Source: Erythroxylum novogranatense
Taxonomy: Eukaryota; Streptophyta; Magnoliopsida; Malpighiales; Erythroxylaceae
DNA length: 64,000 nucleotides
NCBI GenBank assembly: GCA_029891385.1
Contig: CM057228.1
Span: 49,885,783 to 49,949,782, forward strand
Direction of reading: 5' to 3'
Shown here: piece by piece, positions 46,321-57,952 of the stretch
Layout of the letters: each line of letters starts with the position of its first letter
How positions within the stretch are numbered: position 1 is the stretch's first letter
Position numbers and translations under genes: made by a program
The notes under the pieces: model-generated
Database searches by the model: none
What the model was told of the DNA's origin: nothing
Seen by the model: only the letters and a program-made list of their open reading frames with translations

Positions 46321-47933
46321 TGTTGGTTTATGCCCTACAGCCAATCACTTTGGTTATAGTTTAGTGACAAATTATTTAAAGATATTCTTTATTTTATACA
46401 TGTTTAGATGTATATGACAAAGTCCATGGGATAATTTTACATTGCAAATGAAATTATAATGAGATTATAATTATGAGATTCATATTGCATTTATGTATTA
46501 TTCCTAAAATGTTCCTAGTCATTGTTCTATTAAGATTGGACATTAATAGAACGTAAAAAGACTAGCACACGTTTTGCTTTTCATTATGAAGGAAGTAGTC
46601 GATCTCATAGTCTAAAGTATAGAGATACTTAAACAAACATGTGGGTGCTTGCTAGAGAACAAGTTCACTGAACAGACCTGATATGAGAAATCCATTTGAA
46701 ACATTACTTGTATGTCTATGAAATTCTCATTGTGATGATTGTATAAGTGATCCTTTGACTTGAGGTCATCAAAGTTATCTTGTATGGGGATTGTTATGTT
46801 TTGATACTACTTGTGATCTATTTTATCAAAGGTCATTAAACGGTAGTCATTGGATATAGCATGAACTATATGGAGATAGTTGAATGATCAAGATAGGATT
46901 CATCACCCTAAAGTAATTAAGGAGAATGTTTTGCTGTTCTCGATTAATATTGATTCGGGAAATCCTTGGCCAAGGTGGAATGATATTTTGTAAACAGTTT
47001 ACAAAGATCATTAATTGAATCAATAGCTAATGGCGGAGAACTAATATAATTGGACTCAAAATAGAGTAGACATTAATTCTATGCTCTATGTCTAATTGGA
47101 ACATTGGTTGATGAAAGGATTGAATTATACGGAAAAATCATGCACGGAAAGGTTTGTCAAAACCACTTTGACATTTCTGAATATTTGAGTGGTCATGATG
47201 CGTTGTTAGACGCCAATCTTGATCTATGATTATAAATTGTTTAATTGGAAAATTAAAGATGAATTAAAAGGAGTTTAATTTATCTAATTCTAATTATGAA
47301 TTAGAATTAGAATTTATAATCATTGTCAACATATTTGGGAACCTAATGGGTCACACATATATAATGGGTTGGAGAGAGCAAAGTTAATTTAATGAAGTTG
47401 GACTTGATTATAAAGTTTGAGAAACTTTAAGATTAAATATGAGATATTTAATAAATAAGAATCAATATAAGATATTGAATCTTATTTGGGCATAATTGGT
47501 ATTTAATTAGAGTTATTTATAATTTTAATTAAAGTTTAATTGAAATTAATATTTAATTTCAATTAAATTACTAAAACGTCCAAAAGCTTATTATAAATAG
47601 GCTTAATTTCTATGTAGCTAGCACTTCATGCCTAACCCTCTCTGTAAAAGTTACAGAGTTCTCTCAACCTGTTCTGTGGATAACGTTAGAGGCCGAACAC
47701 TTGTGTGGCTACGGTGGTTGAGATGGATCAGTTTCGGAAACGATTCGAGGGATGCATCAAGATAAATATCAAGCTTCGAAATAAGGTACGAATTAAATTC
47801 TAATTTATTATGATTTGTGTTAATCATTTTATAGAATTAAATAGATCTTGGTGTTCAAGAAATCAAAAATCACGAAAAAATTTCATGATTATTCCGCTGC
47901 GGTTGGATCAGATTCAGCCTCGATTTCCCAACA
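46321..47933 (+). repeat. 3' LTR of element B
   Basis: TGTTGGTTTATGCCC...TTTCCCAACA, partner of 30281-31894 with nearly equal length. Followed by GAAGC and the resumed family-A LTR. Confidence 0.92.
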
Positions 47934-48715
47934 GAAGCAACATCGACATTGATAACTTGAGTTAAGTATTTTTTATTGTTTTGTTATTTTTGATTTAGTT
48001 ATTGTGTATAGATAATCGGATTTTTGTTATTGTTTAGTTATTTGTGTATGAATCTGTTGGGTATTGTGAATTGATGATTTTAATGTGTTCATTGACTCAT
48101 TAATTTCAAACTCATTGCTAGAATTTCGATATAATCCGTAATTGTTATGTTGAAATTCATATGTAGTGATTAATGATTCGTAATCATTAGGGATAACATG
48201 ACCTAGGCTAAATAACGTATTGTATGTGGTTGTTACCTTGATTAATCGGTTTTTCTAATTCGTAATACTATTGCCTAATTAAATCTAAAGATTATATCCT
48301 AGGTTGCTCGGTAGTTAGGTTTAATTAACGATCGTATCTTGATTAAACAAAATCTAAGGGAAAACTAGGGTTAATTTTTAACCCACGATTAATAATTATT
48401 AGGAGAGGTTAAAGAACAACAAATTAATAAAATATGCTTAATTAGGTTGTACGCCGAGATTGAACCAGAGAATCGGGTCCCTACCGAATTCCCCACTATT
48501 ATCATTTTTTGCATGTTTTCTTTAATTTGTTTTTATTAGTTAGTTTTATTTTATTTTCTTCTTTGAAAAATCCAAAACCCCCCATTAAGTGTAAACACCG
48601 GTTAATTTCATTTCATAAACTTCATACACACTCTCTGTGGGATCGACCTAAACTTGCCATCGCTATAGTAGTAATCTAGTTATTTTATTTTGACTAGCGC
48701 AGCGACATGCGGTCA
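47934..48715 (+). repeat. 3' LTR of copy A3, third piece
   Basis: Resumes with GAAGCAACATCGACATTG, parallel to GGAGGCAACATCAACATCG in the 5' LTR, and runs to TTTTGACTAGCGC...TGCGGTCA at 48715, followed by the AATTT target duplication. Family blocks such as GAGAATCGGGTCCCTACCG and CTCTCTGTGGGATCGACC are in place. Confidence 0.9.
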
Positions 48716-48720
48716 AATTT

Positions 48721-49090
48721 CATTTACAAAATTTCTTATTGGCATCTAAAGGTTTAAAGTCTTCCTTCTTAACTCTCTTCGTATCTTTATATATTGTCAC
48801 TAAGGTATCCCAAACTTACTTTGATGTAGTAACATATGCAATCTTCTAAAAAAACTTTAGTATTCACTCCTTGATAGATGAAATATAAGACCTTTTTATC
48901 CTTTGGCTTATTTTTTCAGTGGGTAGCCTTTTGTGCTTTGCTTGTATCATCATTGTTCTTAAGATTAACAACACCATTTTCCATAACACCTAGCATCTCG
49001 TGAAGGTCGACAAACACCATTATTTGAATAGTCCACTGATTATAGTTTTTGTCATCCAATTTAATAATTGAAACTTGGAGTTATTCATAA
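48721..49090 (-). pseudogene. Ty1/copia relic, N-terminal gag (outermost nest layer)
   Basis: Read down from 49090: KLDDKNYNQWTIQIMVFVDL and VMENGVVNL match the DUF4219/UBN2-type start of copia gag. A broken stretch follows with traces of YKDTKRVKK (read from GATATATAAAGATACGAAGAG on that strand) and RCQYEILxMK, ending at the AATTT duplication. The continuation is at 23588 and below. This shows that a minus-strand copia element was the original target of the family-A insertion. Confidence 0.75.
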
Positions 49091-50602
49091 TTATGGCCTT
49101 GCTATTCCTATTAGTAATGAATAAGAAGTAAAGAATGTATCATGATTGGAGGAGAAACAAATATAACGTAGCGGCAAATAGTAGAACCAGAATAAAGGAT
49201 TCTTAACATAGTAATATTGTAATACACTAAATTTAAATACTAATTTATAAACTTGAAAATGTAACAAACTTCCTGCTACAATAGAAGAAGAATCCTAAAA
49301 ATTTGAAATAGATATATATTATTAATCTTAACAATAATGAAGATAAGTAATATCCTAACAAGTATTGACTATTTTAACATAAACAAAGTGACAGTGAACA
49401 ATCGGGTTCAACATCAACATATATTTTCCACTTTTTAAGGGTTCGTTGGATATAATTTATTTAGATTAAATTATATATTTTGCATATATAACAGACTAAT
49501 TCTTAATTATTAAAATGTCAACTTTTATTAAAAGAAATGCTACTTTTCTATTTTATATAATCCTGATCTGCAGTTGTCAATCATCAGCTTTTGTATATTA
49601 GTCTACAGATCTGGTACTATGAAACTCCTACTTCAGAGTGGTATTTCTTATTGTTTTTCTACAGGTTTAGAACTAGTTGCTTCAGGTAATTGTTTCTCAT
49701 CAAATCTAAGGTTTTTGGCATGTCCTTTTCCTAGTTTGACTTCATTTCTTAGTTTTTTCTCGCTTTCATAGGTATAATCTAGCATATAATTACATATATA
49801 TGGTGTTTCTTCCTATAATGTACTTGATTTTGACATTGGATTTGGATATTCTTGATACATTAAATTGATGATTTGAGAGTATGTTACGATTCCACCCTTC
49901 TTACTACATTGCAAGCCTTCTTTCATTTCAATCTCATCTCTTTGCTTCATTGAAGTCTCCCTTTCTTTTTCTCTCGCTTTGGGCTTCTACAATCATCTTC
50001 CTTTTTTATTTATGTTCTCTCTAAATATCTCAGTTGCTTGGTCTTCGATCCAGATTAAGGTTTTTGGCTCAAGTTTTAGGTTTAGATCTTGAACCAAAAA
50101 TTTGGATATTTTTTCCCATGAATCTGTTGGCAAAATGTCCCATCTTATTTTGAGAGAGCATAACTACTTGAACTGACTGAAAAGATGTTCTATTCAAGTA
50201 ATCCTAAACTCGGGTTCATAAGTGTCGAGGGAGCACAAATTTCAAATTTACTGATGTAGGGATTTTGTGATCTTTTTATTATTCTTTGACTGGGTTTTGA
50301 GTTAAAGTGACATCTCTTTGAACTTGTTTTGTTATTTGTTTGCTTGTTTTGTGTTTGTTTGGTGCTTTCCGATGCATGCTAGTAGTCCTTTTGCTTCCAT
50401 GGGTTCAGTGGGTTTCCATTTTTTGGGTTTTGGGTGTTCTTCAGTTGGTACTTGGATGGGTTTTTAACATCTGGTTTCATAGATTAGATCGAATTATTAG
50501 GGGCTTCTACCTTTTGGCTTTATTTAGTAATTTAGGTTATTATTGTTTAGAAAGTAAGAGAGCTGGTGTTGACTCTTAAGCTAGTTATAGCTAGGTAACT
50601 AA
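49091..50602. other. Unassigned sequence
   Basis: AT-rich with T-rich tracts. No LTR ends, no inverted repeats and no convincing protein similarity seen. Open frames at 49574-49771 and 50340-50579 are short and show only hydrophobic, low-complexity translations. The copia relic's 5' part, or host intergenic DNA, could lie here. Confidence 0.4.
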
Positions 50603-52043
50603 GGCTCTGTTTGTTTCGAGGGTTAGGGATGGAATGGAATGGAACGTAATACACTTCCATCGTTTGTTTGAAGGTTTCATAATGGAATGGAATGGGATGG
50701 AAGCGGAGGGTTTCATGTTACGTTCCATTCCATCCTAAACAGTGAAAATAAAAAACCTCCGATTTGGGGGGTTTAGGATGGAACGTAACATAATAAATAC
50801 ATACTACCTAATATACCCTCAATAATTATTCTTAATATCAACTTTGACCAAATCATAATATTAATATATCAAATAGAATATAGTAATATTAAATATAATA
50901 AATTTTATTAAATAATTAATAATAATATTTTCATATTATTAATAATAAATTATTTATATTTAATAATAAAATATAAAATTTTATATTTAAAATTTATTTA
51001 TTTATTTTATTTATATAGAAATATATAAAACAATTAAATAATAATTTTATATATTTTCTATTTTCATTAATAAAAATATATTAAAAATTATTTTTGTTTG
51101 TATATATTAATATTTAATATAATAAATTTTATTAAATAATTAATAATAATATTTTATATTATTAATAATAAATTATATATATTTTATAATAAAATATAAA
51201 CTTTTATGTATAACATTTATTTATTTATTTTATTTATATAGAAATATATAGAAATAATTAAATAATAATTTTATATATTTTCTATTTTCATTAATAAAAT
51301 ATATTAAAAATTATTCTTATTCGTATATATTTCTATATAAAATAAATAAATAAATAAATTTTTTATATAAATAAAATTTAATATAATAAAATTTATTAAA
51401 TAATTAATAATAATAATTTTATATAATTAATAATAAATTGTATATAATTAATAAATAAATAAATTTTTATTAATGAAAATAGAAAATATATTTAAAAGTT
51501 ATTCTTTAATTGTTTGTATATATTTCTATATAAATGAAAATAAAATAAATTATTTTATATATAAATCACCTGGAATATAATAAAATAAAATAAAATATAT
51601 TAAATAATTAATAATAATATTTTAAATAATTAATAATAAATTGTATACAATTAATAATAAATTTAATAAAAATTTATTAATGAAAATAGAAAATATGTAA
51701 AAAATATTCTTTAATTGTTTGTATATATTTTATATAACTAAATTATTTTAATATAAATCACATAAAATAAAATAAAATATATTAAATAATTAATACTAAT
51801 ATTTTATATAATTAATAATAAAATAATAAATCTATTGCAACAACCATTTTAATATAAAGGGTATAAAAGTCATTTATTATACATTCCATTCCATTCCATC
51901 CATCTTCCAAACAATGTTTCACTACATTACATTATGAACCCTTCCATCCTTGTCAAACAACTTTTTACTATATTACATTCCATTCCATTATAAACCCTTC
52001 TATTCCATTCCATTCCATTAATTAATATCCAACCAAACAGGCC
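50603..52043. mobile_element. DNA transposon with long imperfect inverted repeats and AT core
   Basis: Left end GGCTCTGTTTGTTTCGAGGG, right end (reverse complement) GGCCTGTTTGGTTGG. Both arms continue for roughly 150-200 bases with TGGAATGGAATGGAA words in inverted order (50634-50730 against 51890-52020). The core 50820-51850 is almost pure A/T. It contains two direct units of about 226 bp (from ~50885 and ~51111, each with AATTTTATTAAATAATTAAT) and more degenerate copies further right. No transposase. The TGTTTGG ends suggest a PIF/Harbinger- or Mutator-related MITE; the target duplication is unclear (TAA possible). Confidence 0.65.
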
Positions 52044-52259
52044 ATAAGAGTCTATCTAGCTAATTCACTCACTTATTATTGTTAACTGCTAGTTATCCCT
52101 TCAAGGCATATTATAAAATTAGAATGATACAGATCAAATTAACATGCCCTACATAAGGTTGACATGCACAACTCGAGAAATAGTTAGTGAGCAGACTTTT
52201 GCAGAATGTTGCAGCTTATCAATTATATTTGTCTTATTATTTTTAATAACTTTTTCTTC
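52044..52259. other. Short spacer
   Basis: Nothing recognisable. It separates two DNA transposon remnants. Confidence 0.4.
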
Positions 52260-53150
52260 TTGTATCAACCAATGTTACGAGTACCATACCAGACTTGGTA
52301 TCGAATTGGGTTTTGATACAGTACTGTACCAGTACTGATTAATACCGGGTATCATTTAAGGTAATTTTTTAAATTTATGAAATAGTCCCTATTTTTTTTT
52401 AAAATTATAAAATAGTCCATTGTTATATTATACAGTTACTCTCTATATTTTTAACCTTGTCTCCAAAAATCATAATAATAAATAATAATCATAATTTTAA
52501 TTTAATTTATAAAATAATTTAATAATTATTAACAAAATATTTTTAAAATATATAAATTTCAAATAAATCTTGATTTAATAATTAAAATTTTATAAAATAA
52601 ATGTTAGTTTATAAATAATAATTTCTAAATTATTTATTTTAAAATAAATATTTTATTAATACCTTATTAAAAATATTATATAAAATATTAAAATAATTTT
52701 AAATAAAATATTTTATTTTATTTATAATTATTATGAGTAATAAAATATTTATTATTATTTTAGAAACAAAATTAAAAATTCACAATAATTATAAAAGTTG
52801 AAATAAATAAAATAACTAATTAAAAACTTTGAAAAAGGGGAAGGAGAGGTAGGAGAGAGGGTGTTAGATTTTAAATTTTTTTAAAAAGTCCTCAAATTTT
52901 TTAAAATTTACAATACCAACCGGTATTTAATAAAATTTCCAATGTTGGCTGGTATTTTGAATATCGACTAGTACCATTTGAAACGGGTCGGTATTGACCT
53001 ATATCTAAACTTGATATACATATCCTTTATGTCGTACCAGTTTTGGTCTGGTACAGTATGTACCGACTGGTACCTAGCCATCGGCATAGCACATCCCCAA
53101 AATTTAGGATGCCTCGGTATTTACTTCACAAACAGATACCTAGCCATTGC
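52260..53150. mobile_element. Second hAT-like fragment, related to 28175-29982
   Basis: Starts near 52270 with CAATGTTACGAGTACC and ends among TACCGACTGGTACCTAGCC text at 53060-53150. The termini are dotted with GGTACC/CCGGTATT words (TACCAGACTTGGTA, CCAACCGGTATTT, GACTGGTACC) around an AT-rich core. The core has AATAGTCCCTATTTTT and AAAATAGTCCATTG, matching GGGGACTATTTTATAAATTT near 29868 in the intact copy. Exact ends and an 8-bp duplication could not be fixed. Confidence 0.5.
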
Positions 53151-53189
53151 TCACCTATCTCTAAGTGTTCTATCAATCTATGCCTAATG

Positions 53190-54090
53190 AATGTAGCCCA
53201 TCCTAGGTAAGTTACCAATTCTCGATTTTGACTAATTATTTATAACATATTATCAGTCAGTTTTTATTTAATAAACACTTTTTTCGTCAAATTAACATGC
53301 AATATACTAAAACGTAACAAAATATAAAAGTGAAACAACTTGTGTTTCATTAATTATTTGCCAAATAAAATAAACATAATTCACGTATGTAATTATTAAT
53401 CATTAATTTAATTAATGATTAATTCAAAATATCATTATTTAAAATAATTTATTAATAACAAAACAGTACATTATTCTACGAATATAGTCCAAGGTTGTTC
53501 TTATCTTGATTTCAAACTTAACTAATTAATAGTCTCGAACCTTTGGACCTAGACATTACGAAATTCTATCATAATAATTTACAAAAAATTTCAACTTAAA
53601 ACAATTAATAATCCAACATTATTCCCTTTCCATCTTATTCTTAATTATAAAATAATATCCTTAGTAACCTAACCATCATAATTATTAAAATACTCTTAAC
53701 TAATTAAAAGTTGTATTTTACCCTCATTCGTTTCAATTAATACGAAGAATGCCATTCTTGGAATCAAATTCCATATTTACCCCTCACTATTTGCATTTCC
53801 CATGTTGCCCCTTTATGTAACTTAAAATTTCCAAAAATGTCATCTTCTTCGCCTTCTCTTCTCTTATCTCACCTTCTTATCTCATTTTTCAGCCAAATTT
53901 TCTCCATTTTTCCCCTTCCATGACTTCAATTATTGTTCCGAAACAGCCAAAACATGCAATCCAACGATATACTAGTGTAGGATCCTTAAAAATCACAAAA
54001 GGCATAAAATAGTAGCTAAAATTTTACCTATGTGTTAAGAGATTTTAAGGTTGTTAATCCCCACAACTTCGTTCCAATTTTTTGTAAAAC
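53190..54090 (-). repeat. Possible 3' LTR of gypsy element G
   Basis: Lies directly beyond the purine tract TTTTAAGGGGGAAGG (minus strand, about 54101-54117) that follows the integrase tail of G. On the minus strand it contains GGAAGGGGAAAAATGGAGAAA and GAGAAGAGAAGGCGAAGAAG, as in R-U5 leaders of Del/Tekay-like LTRs. No partner LTR is present, so the ends are not defined. Confidence 0.4.
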
Positions 54091-54736
54091 AAACATAAGG
54101 AGGGAACCTTCCCCCTTAAAACAAATTTGTCCTCGAAATTAAATTACGCACCTAATGATTGAAACAAATTGGGATATTAATGTCAAACTTTGTCCTCTAC
54201 CTCCCAACTTACCTCTCTTGGAGAAAGATGATGACTCTACAATACTTGCACCATCAGAATCTCCCGTCTCCTTAATTTTCTAATTTTTCTATCCAATACG
54301 TCCACTAGCTCCTCTTTTTAAGTCATGTCATTTCTAACTTTGATCTTAGGCTTTGATATAACATGATCAGTATGCAATTGGTACTGTCTTAAGATTGACA
54401 CATAGAACACATCATGAATATAATAACTCTATTGGTAATGCTAATCTATAAGCTCATGACCCTACACATTGTACAATTTTATATGGTCTGATATACCTTG
54501 AATTCAATCTCCTTGTCTTACCAAACCTCATAATTCCCCTCCAAGGTGATGCCTGAAGATTACCATATCTCTAACATCTTACCCCATCTGTTGACAATGT
54601 TGATCGACATATTTTTTTTACCGATCCTGAGCTGCCTTTAAGCACTACATTAGCATCCTTATTTTCTCCATTGTCTCTTGAACCAACTTTAATCCCTTTA
54701 ATAATCTAGCTATATTCCAACATATCATATCTTTAT
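54091..54736 (-). pseudogene. Gypsy element G integrase C-terminus
   Basis: Minus strand from 54736: DMICWNIARLLKGLKLVQET, then a broken KTAQDRxKKYVD block, RFGKTRRLN, RYIRPYKIVQ, AYRLALPIEL, a trace of the chromodomain-side tail, and the closing EDxFV-like words before the polypurine tract. Many stops. In Del/Tekay chromoviruses this part follows the integrase core. A chromodomain itself is not clearly readable. It joins 57832-57952 across the solo LTR. Confidence 0.8.
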
Positions 54737-57700
54737 TGTAACATACCACTCTTATAGCACACACGACAGAACATATCCATGGATAGTCAAGAATATACTC
54801 TACAGAAATGGTACGTTAGAACAATCACATTAATACAGTCTAAGGCATCAATATAACTTAAACATTCCAAATACTTATTTCCTTCACGATTATAATAAGT
54901 CATATATGTCATTAACATTCCAAATTTAAGTAGAACATACATAACAGTTTTGAACTCAATCCCAATATATCAAACAATACCCAAATTACACACTAAAGAC
55001 ATTGTGTGTCATAACTTAGAGTGCTAATACAAAAGACATCTATTTAGACTTCATAGGAATCAGTTGACTAGACCTTTGAGCCATTCTTGTCCCCGAAATA
55101 ACAGTACTAGAATTCTACTACATCGCTTTAAAAGCTAGATCTCCCTTGAACCTAAAAATCAACATTGCAATTTTGAAGAGTTTTTGAGCTCGGTGAGTGA
55201 ACTATCATTGATGTGCTCACTCAAGTCAGAACACCAAAATAAATTACATAACTCAATTCTACAAGTATGTTACAAAATTTAGTATCAAATATCACATCAC
55301 ATTTTGTCATATTTCAACAAGCACTATATGTTAATCACAATTTTAGGAAAATTCAATAATTTCATCACAATCATTCATATAATACATGTATAATTGTATA
55401 TGCAAATGCACATATGATTTCTTTCTTATTTTTCATTGTTGTGATCGAGCGCCTATTAACCCAATTTACTGTTCTGTATCTATTATAGCTACCAGGCTCA
55501 TTTCATATGTTGTCCCATGTGAGTTGTGGATACCAGGCTCATTGTTACCTGAGCTTGTTCTTTGTGCACAATCCTGAGCTTTAAGCTCTTTTTCACACGA
55601 TGGCTACTCCGATCACAACTTCTTTATGTAATCATGCATTTCAATGTAATGAGATGCATCAATTCACATATTATGCTTTCACTACTTTTCATTCAATGTG
55701 CTTATGTCATAAATCAAATTCTTCGGATCTAAGTCCGACATTCATGATTCAATTATTGACACATACCACAATACATATACAATTCAAACGGAAGCACATA
55801 TACTTGAATTTACACATCTAGGTTAACTTATAGTTTGCTCCAGAATAGTTATTATCTTGATGATTTGGTAATGTCTAGATGTTGGTGATCAACTTATGCG
55901 TATATAGTCAAGCAATACACAGAGTTCACAATCACTAATTTGTTCAATCATATGAATATACAATCATGCGCATGTATATATATCATGTTCAATGCATGTT
56001 CAATTGACCTTTTCGGGTATGTATTATTAATCACAAATCTTGACCATTCAATTATTATAGCTTATATATTATCACTTTGTATTCAAGTTTATACCTTGAG
56101 TAAGTTTGATTACTCTAAATTCATCAATCATACATTCATCAACCTTTTCTAGCAATATACATTCACACAATTTCCCAATTCTTATTCATTCATACCTAAT
56201 ACACCTTACTCATATCCTTTGGATCATATTTACATTCATAAGAACACCTTTATTCCTTTAACAACTCAAAATTTCTAGGTCTAAATACATTAATATCAAG
56301 ACAATCAATTTCTTAAGTAATGACATCAATTAACAACATAAACTTATTGAACCCTTAACTAATTAATCAAGCTACAATCTAGGTTTATTTCAAGCCTTAA
56401 TCAAGTCTAAATACACCAGTGTAGAGTGAGTTATCCTCATTTGGTTTATTAAATTCCCAAAAATGAATTACCCTTTAAAAGCTTTGGCCACGATCGTGGG
56501 GGATCTTCCCACAATCGTGACATGAGTGCCCCGATTGTGCACTATCCAATTTCCCTCAATTCTCCACGAATTTCATCTACTTAGGATCATCATTAACTCT
56601 TCAATTTTTCCAGAATTCGTACTCTTAAAAGCTACTCAATTTATGTTATATAGGTTCCATCTTGGTTACATTAAAGTTCTCTAAATCCTATTCATTTATA
56701 TCACTAACAATCATTCTTATAGTTACACTTAACATCCCCAATTTTCTTTCATATCAAATTCAAAACACCTTCATAACAGTCCATTAATTATACCTCAATT
56801 CCTCATCAATTTCATCTCAACTTCTAGCTCAAAATCATTCATTTAATAGCTCATAAAATATTATTTTTCATGCATGCTAAACAGAGCAGAAACTACTATT
56901 CATGCATCATTTTCCAGCACTCATTTAACACCAATATCATAATTAGTCCATCCCCAATTTATTCATCATTAAGTTCTATTATCATATATCACAAGAGATC
57001 AATCTTTTAGTTACTTGATCAGCTCAATTGTTTCCTTAATTATCAAGCTAACCTAGCCTTCTATACATGTAAGCGCAATTCTAAGAGCAAGATGGAAGTA
57101 GAATGATTTCGACAGTAATAAAAAGACAACAGTAAAATCTATTTATCTCTATGAAGAATTTGACCAAGGTTTTGAGGTGGTAATGGATATAATTAAAGTA
57201 AAATTTAGAGCTATGAGGGTGAGTGTGTGTTTTAGTGGTTAGAGGGAAAAAGAAGAAAGAAGATCACATAAACAATTTCTGAATTAGCTTAATTCATTAG
57301 GTGCTAGGTGTCACTATTTTACAATGACATTTCTCACATATGCATGCAATCCATTTTTCCTCTATATAAGCTGCCAAATGTCACCAAAATCCTAGCAATT
57401 TGTCACTTAATTCTCCAAGCCATTTTTCATTAAATTATACTATCAGGTGTAACTTATTTTATAATCTTATTCATCTCAAATTTCCATGTGTCAACTTGCC
57501 TTGTCACTTGACATTTTTCGTAGACTAAATGTACATTCATCAATTTCCCAATTATAACAATTAGCTCCAAATTACTAATTATAATCCATCAAACAAAAAT
57601 TCAAGACATAATCAATACAAAATCAATTCATCATCATTTTAAACCTTTCATACTCTAAAACATGTTAATTGAGTACATATACTATCTTTTCAATGTTTTT

Positions 57701-57831
57701 CTAAATCAACATTCATGTGTGTATATAATCATGTTATGCATTTGAATGAAATGCACCTCATAAATTCAAAAAAGGTATGACTCAAAAGTCTAACATTCTA
57801 ACTCTCAATAACATTCTAACTCTCAATTACA
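54737..57831. repeat. Solo LTR (~3.1 kb) inside element G
   Basis: Ends TGTAACATACC and CTCTCAATTACA, flanked by TTTAT (54732-54736) and TTTAC (57832-57836), 4 of 5 matching. Removing it joins the minus-strand reading ..ALYGR.CK to DMICWNIAR, the place of the conserved YGRRCRSPxxW motif. No coding sequence inside. A direct repeat CATTCTAACTCTCAAT occurs twice at its right end (57794-57828). It has CACAATCGTGACATG and CCACGATCGTGG near 56490-56520, similar to the 50-bp repeats in the next solo LTR. Orientation unknown. Confidence 0.8.
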
Positions 57832-57952
57832 TTTACACTACCTACCATATAATGCCTCAAATGATGTCATATCGATGCTAGAGTGATAGCTATTGTTATA
57901 CACAAACTACATGAAAGGTAGATGTCTATCGCAATCACCTTCAAAGTTCAGC
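57832..57952 (-). pseudogene. Gypsy element G integrase core, middle fragment
   Basis: A 121-bp island between two solo LTRs. Minus strand: LNFEGDCDRHLPFM, a stop, FVYNNSYHSSIDMTSFEALY. It matches the conserved FAYNNSYHSSIxMAPFEALYGR region after the catalytic Glu. Both edges carry the target duplications of the neighbouring LTRs (TTTAC on the left, TCAGC on the right). Confidence 0.9.

Larger units (their letters stand above)
30281..47933 (+). mobile_element. Ty1/copia element B, plus strand, interrupted by element C
   Basis: LTRs 30281-31894 and 46321-47933 (1614 and 1613 bp), a tRNA-Met-type primer site 31896-31907, and a purine tract 46309-46320. Flanking 5-bp copies are GAAAC (30276-30280) and GAAGC (47934-47938), one mismatch. 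The 5' LTR of copy A3 carries the empty site near 24305. The internal region is badly decayed, but integrase-head and reverse-transcriptase traces are readable on the plus strand and assign it to copia. Element C (36391-45583) sits inside its reverse transcriptase. Confidence 0.9.
23589..48715 (+). mobile_element. Family-A LTR retrotransposon, plus strand (copy A3), expanded by nested insertions
   Basis: 5' LTR 23589-25122, primer-binding site 25128-25146, one gag-like frame 25256-26208, a 3' non-coding part ending in a purine tract 27717-27731, and a 3' LTR from 27732 to 48715 in three pieces. Flanking 5-bp copies AATTT occur at 23584-23588 and 48716-48720. The internal region is only 2.6 kb and shows no protease, reverse transcriptase, RNase H or integrase, so the element was non-autonomous even before decay. 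The 3' LTR contains a hAT-like element (28175-29982) and copia element B (30281-47933). It inserted into the copia relic 22880-23588/48721-49090. Confidence 0.88.

Noticed and set aside
49574..50579. Hydrophobic open frames suggesting small membrane proteins
   Set aside because: Leu/Phe/Ser-rich translation of T-rich DNA, no conserved pattern, no promoter or splice context.
55386..56152. Three plus frames of 63-73 codons
   Set aside because: They lie within the ~3.1 kb solo LTR, with no start context or domain; hydrophobic translations reflect T-rich DNA.
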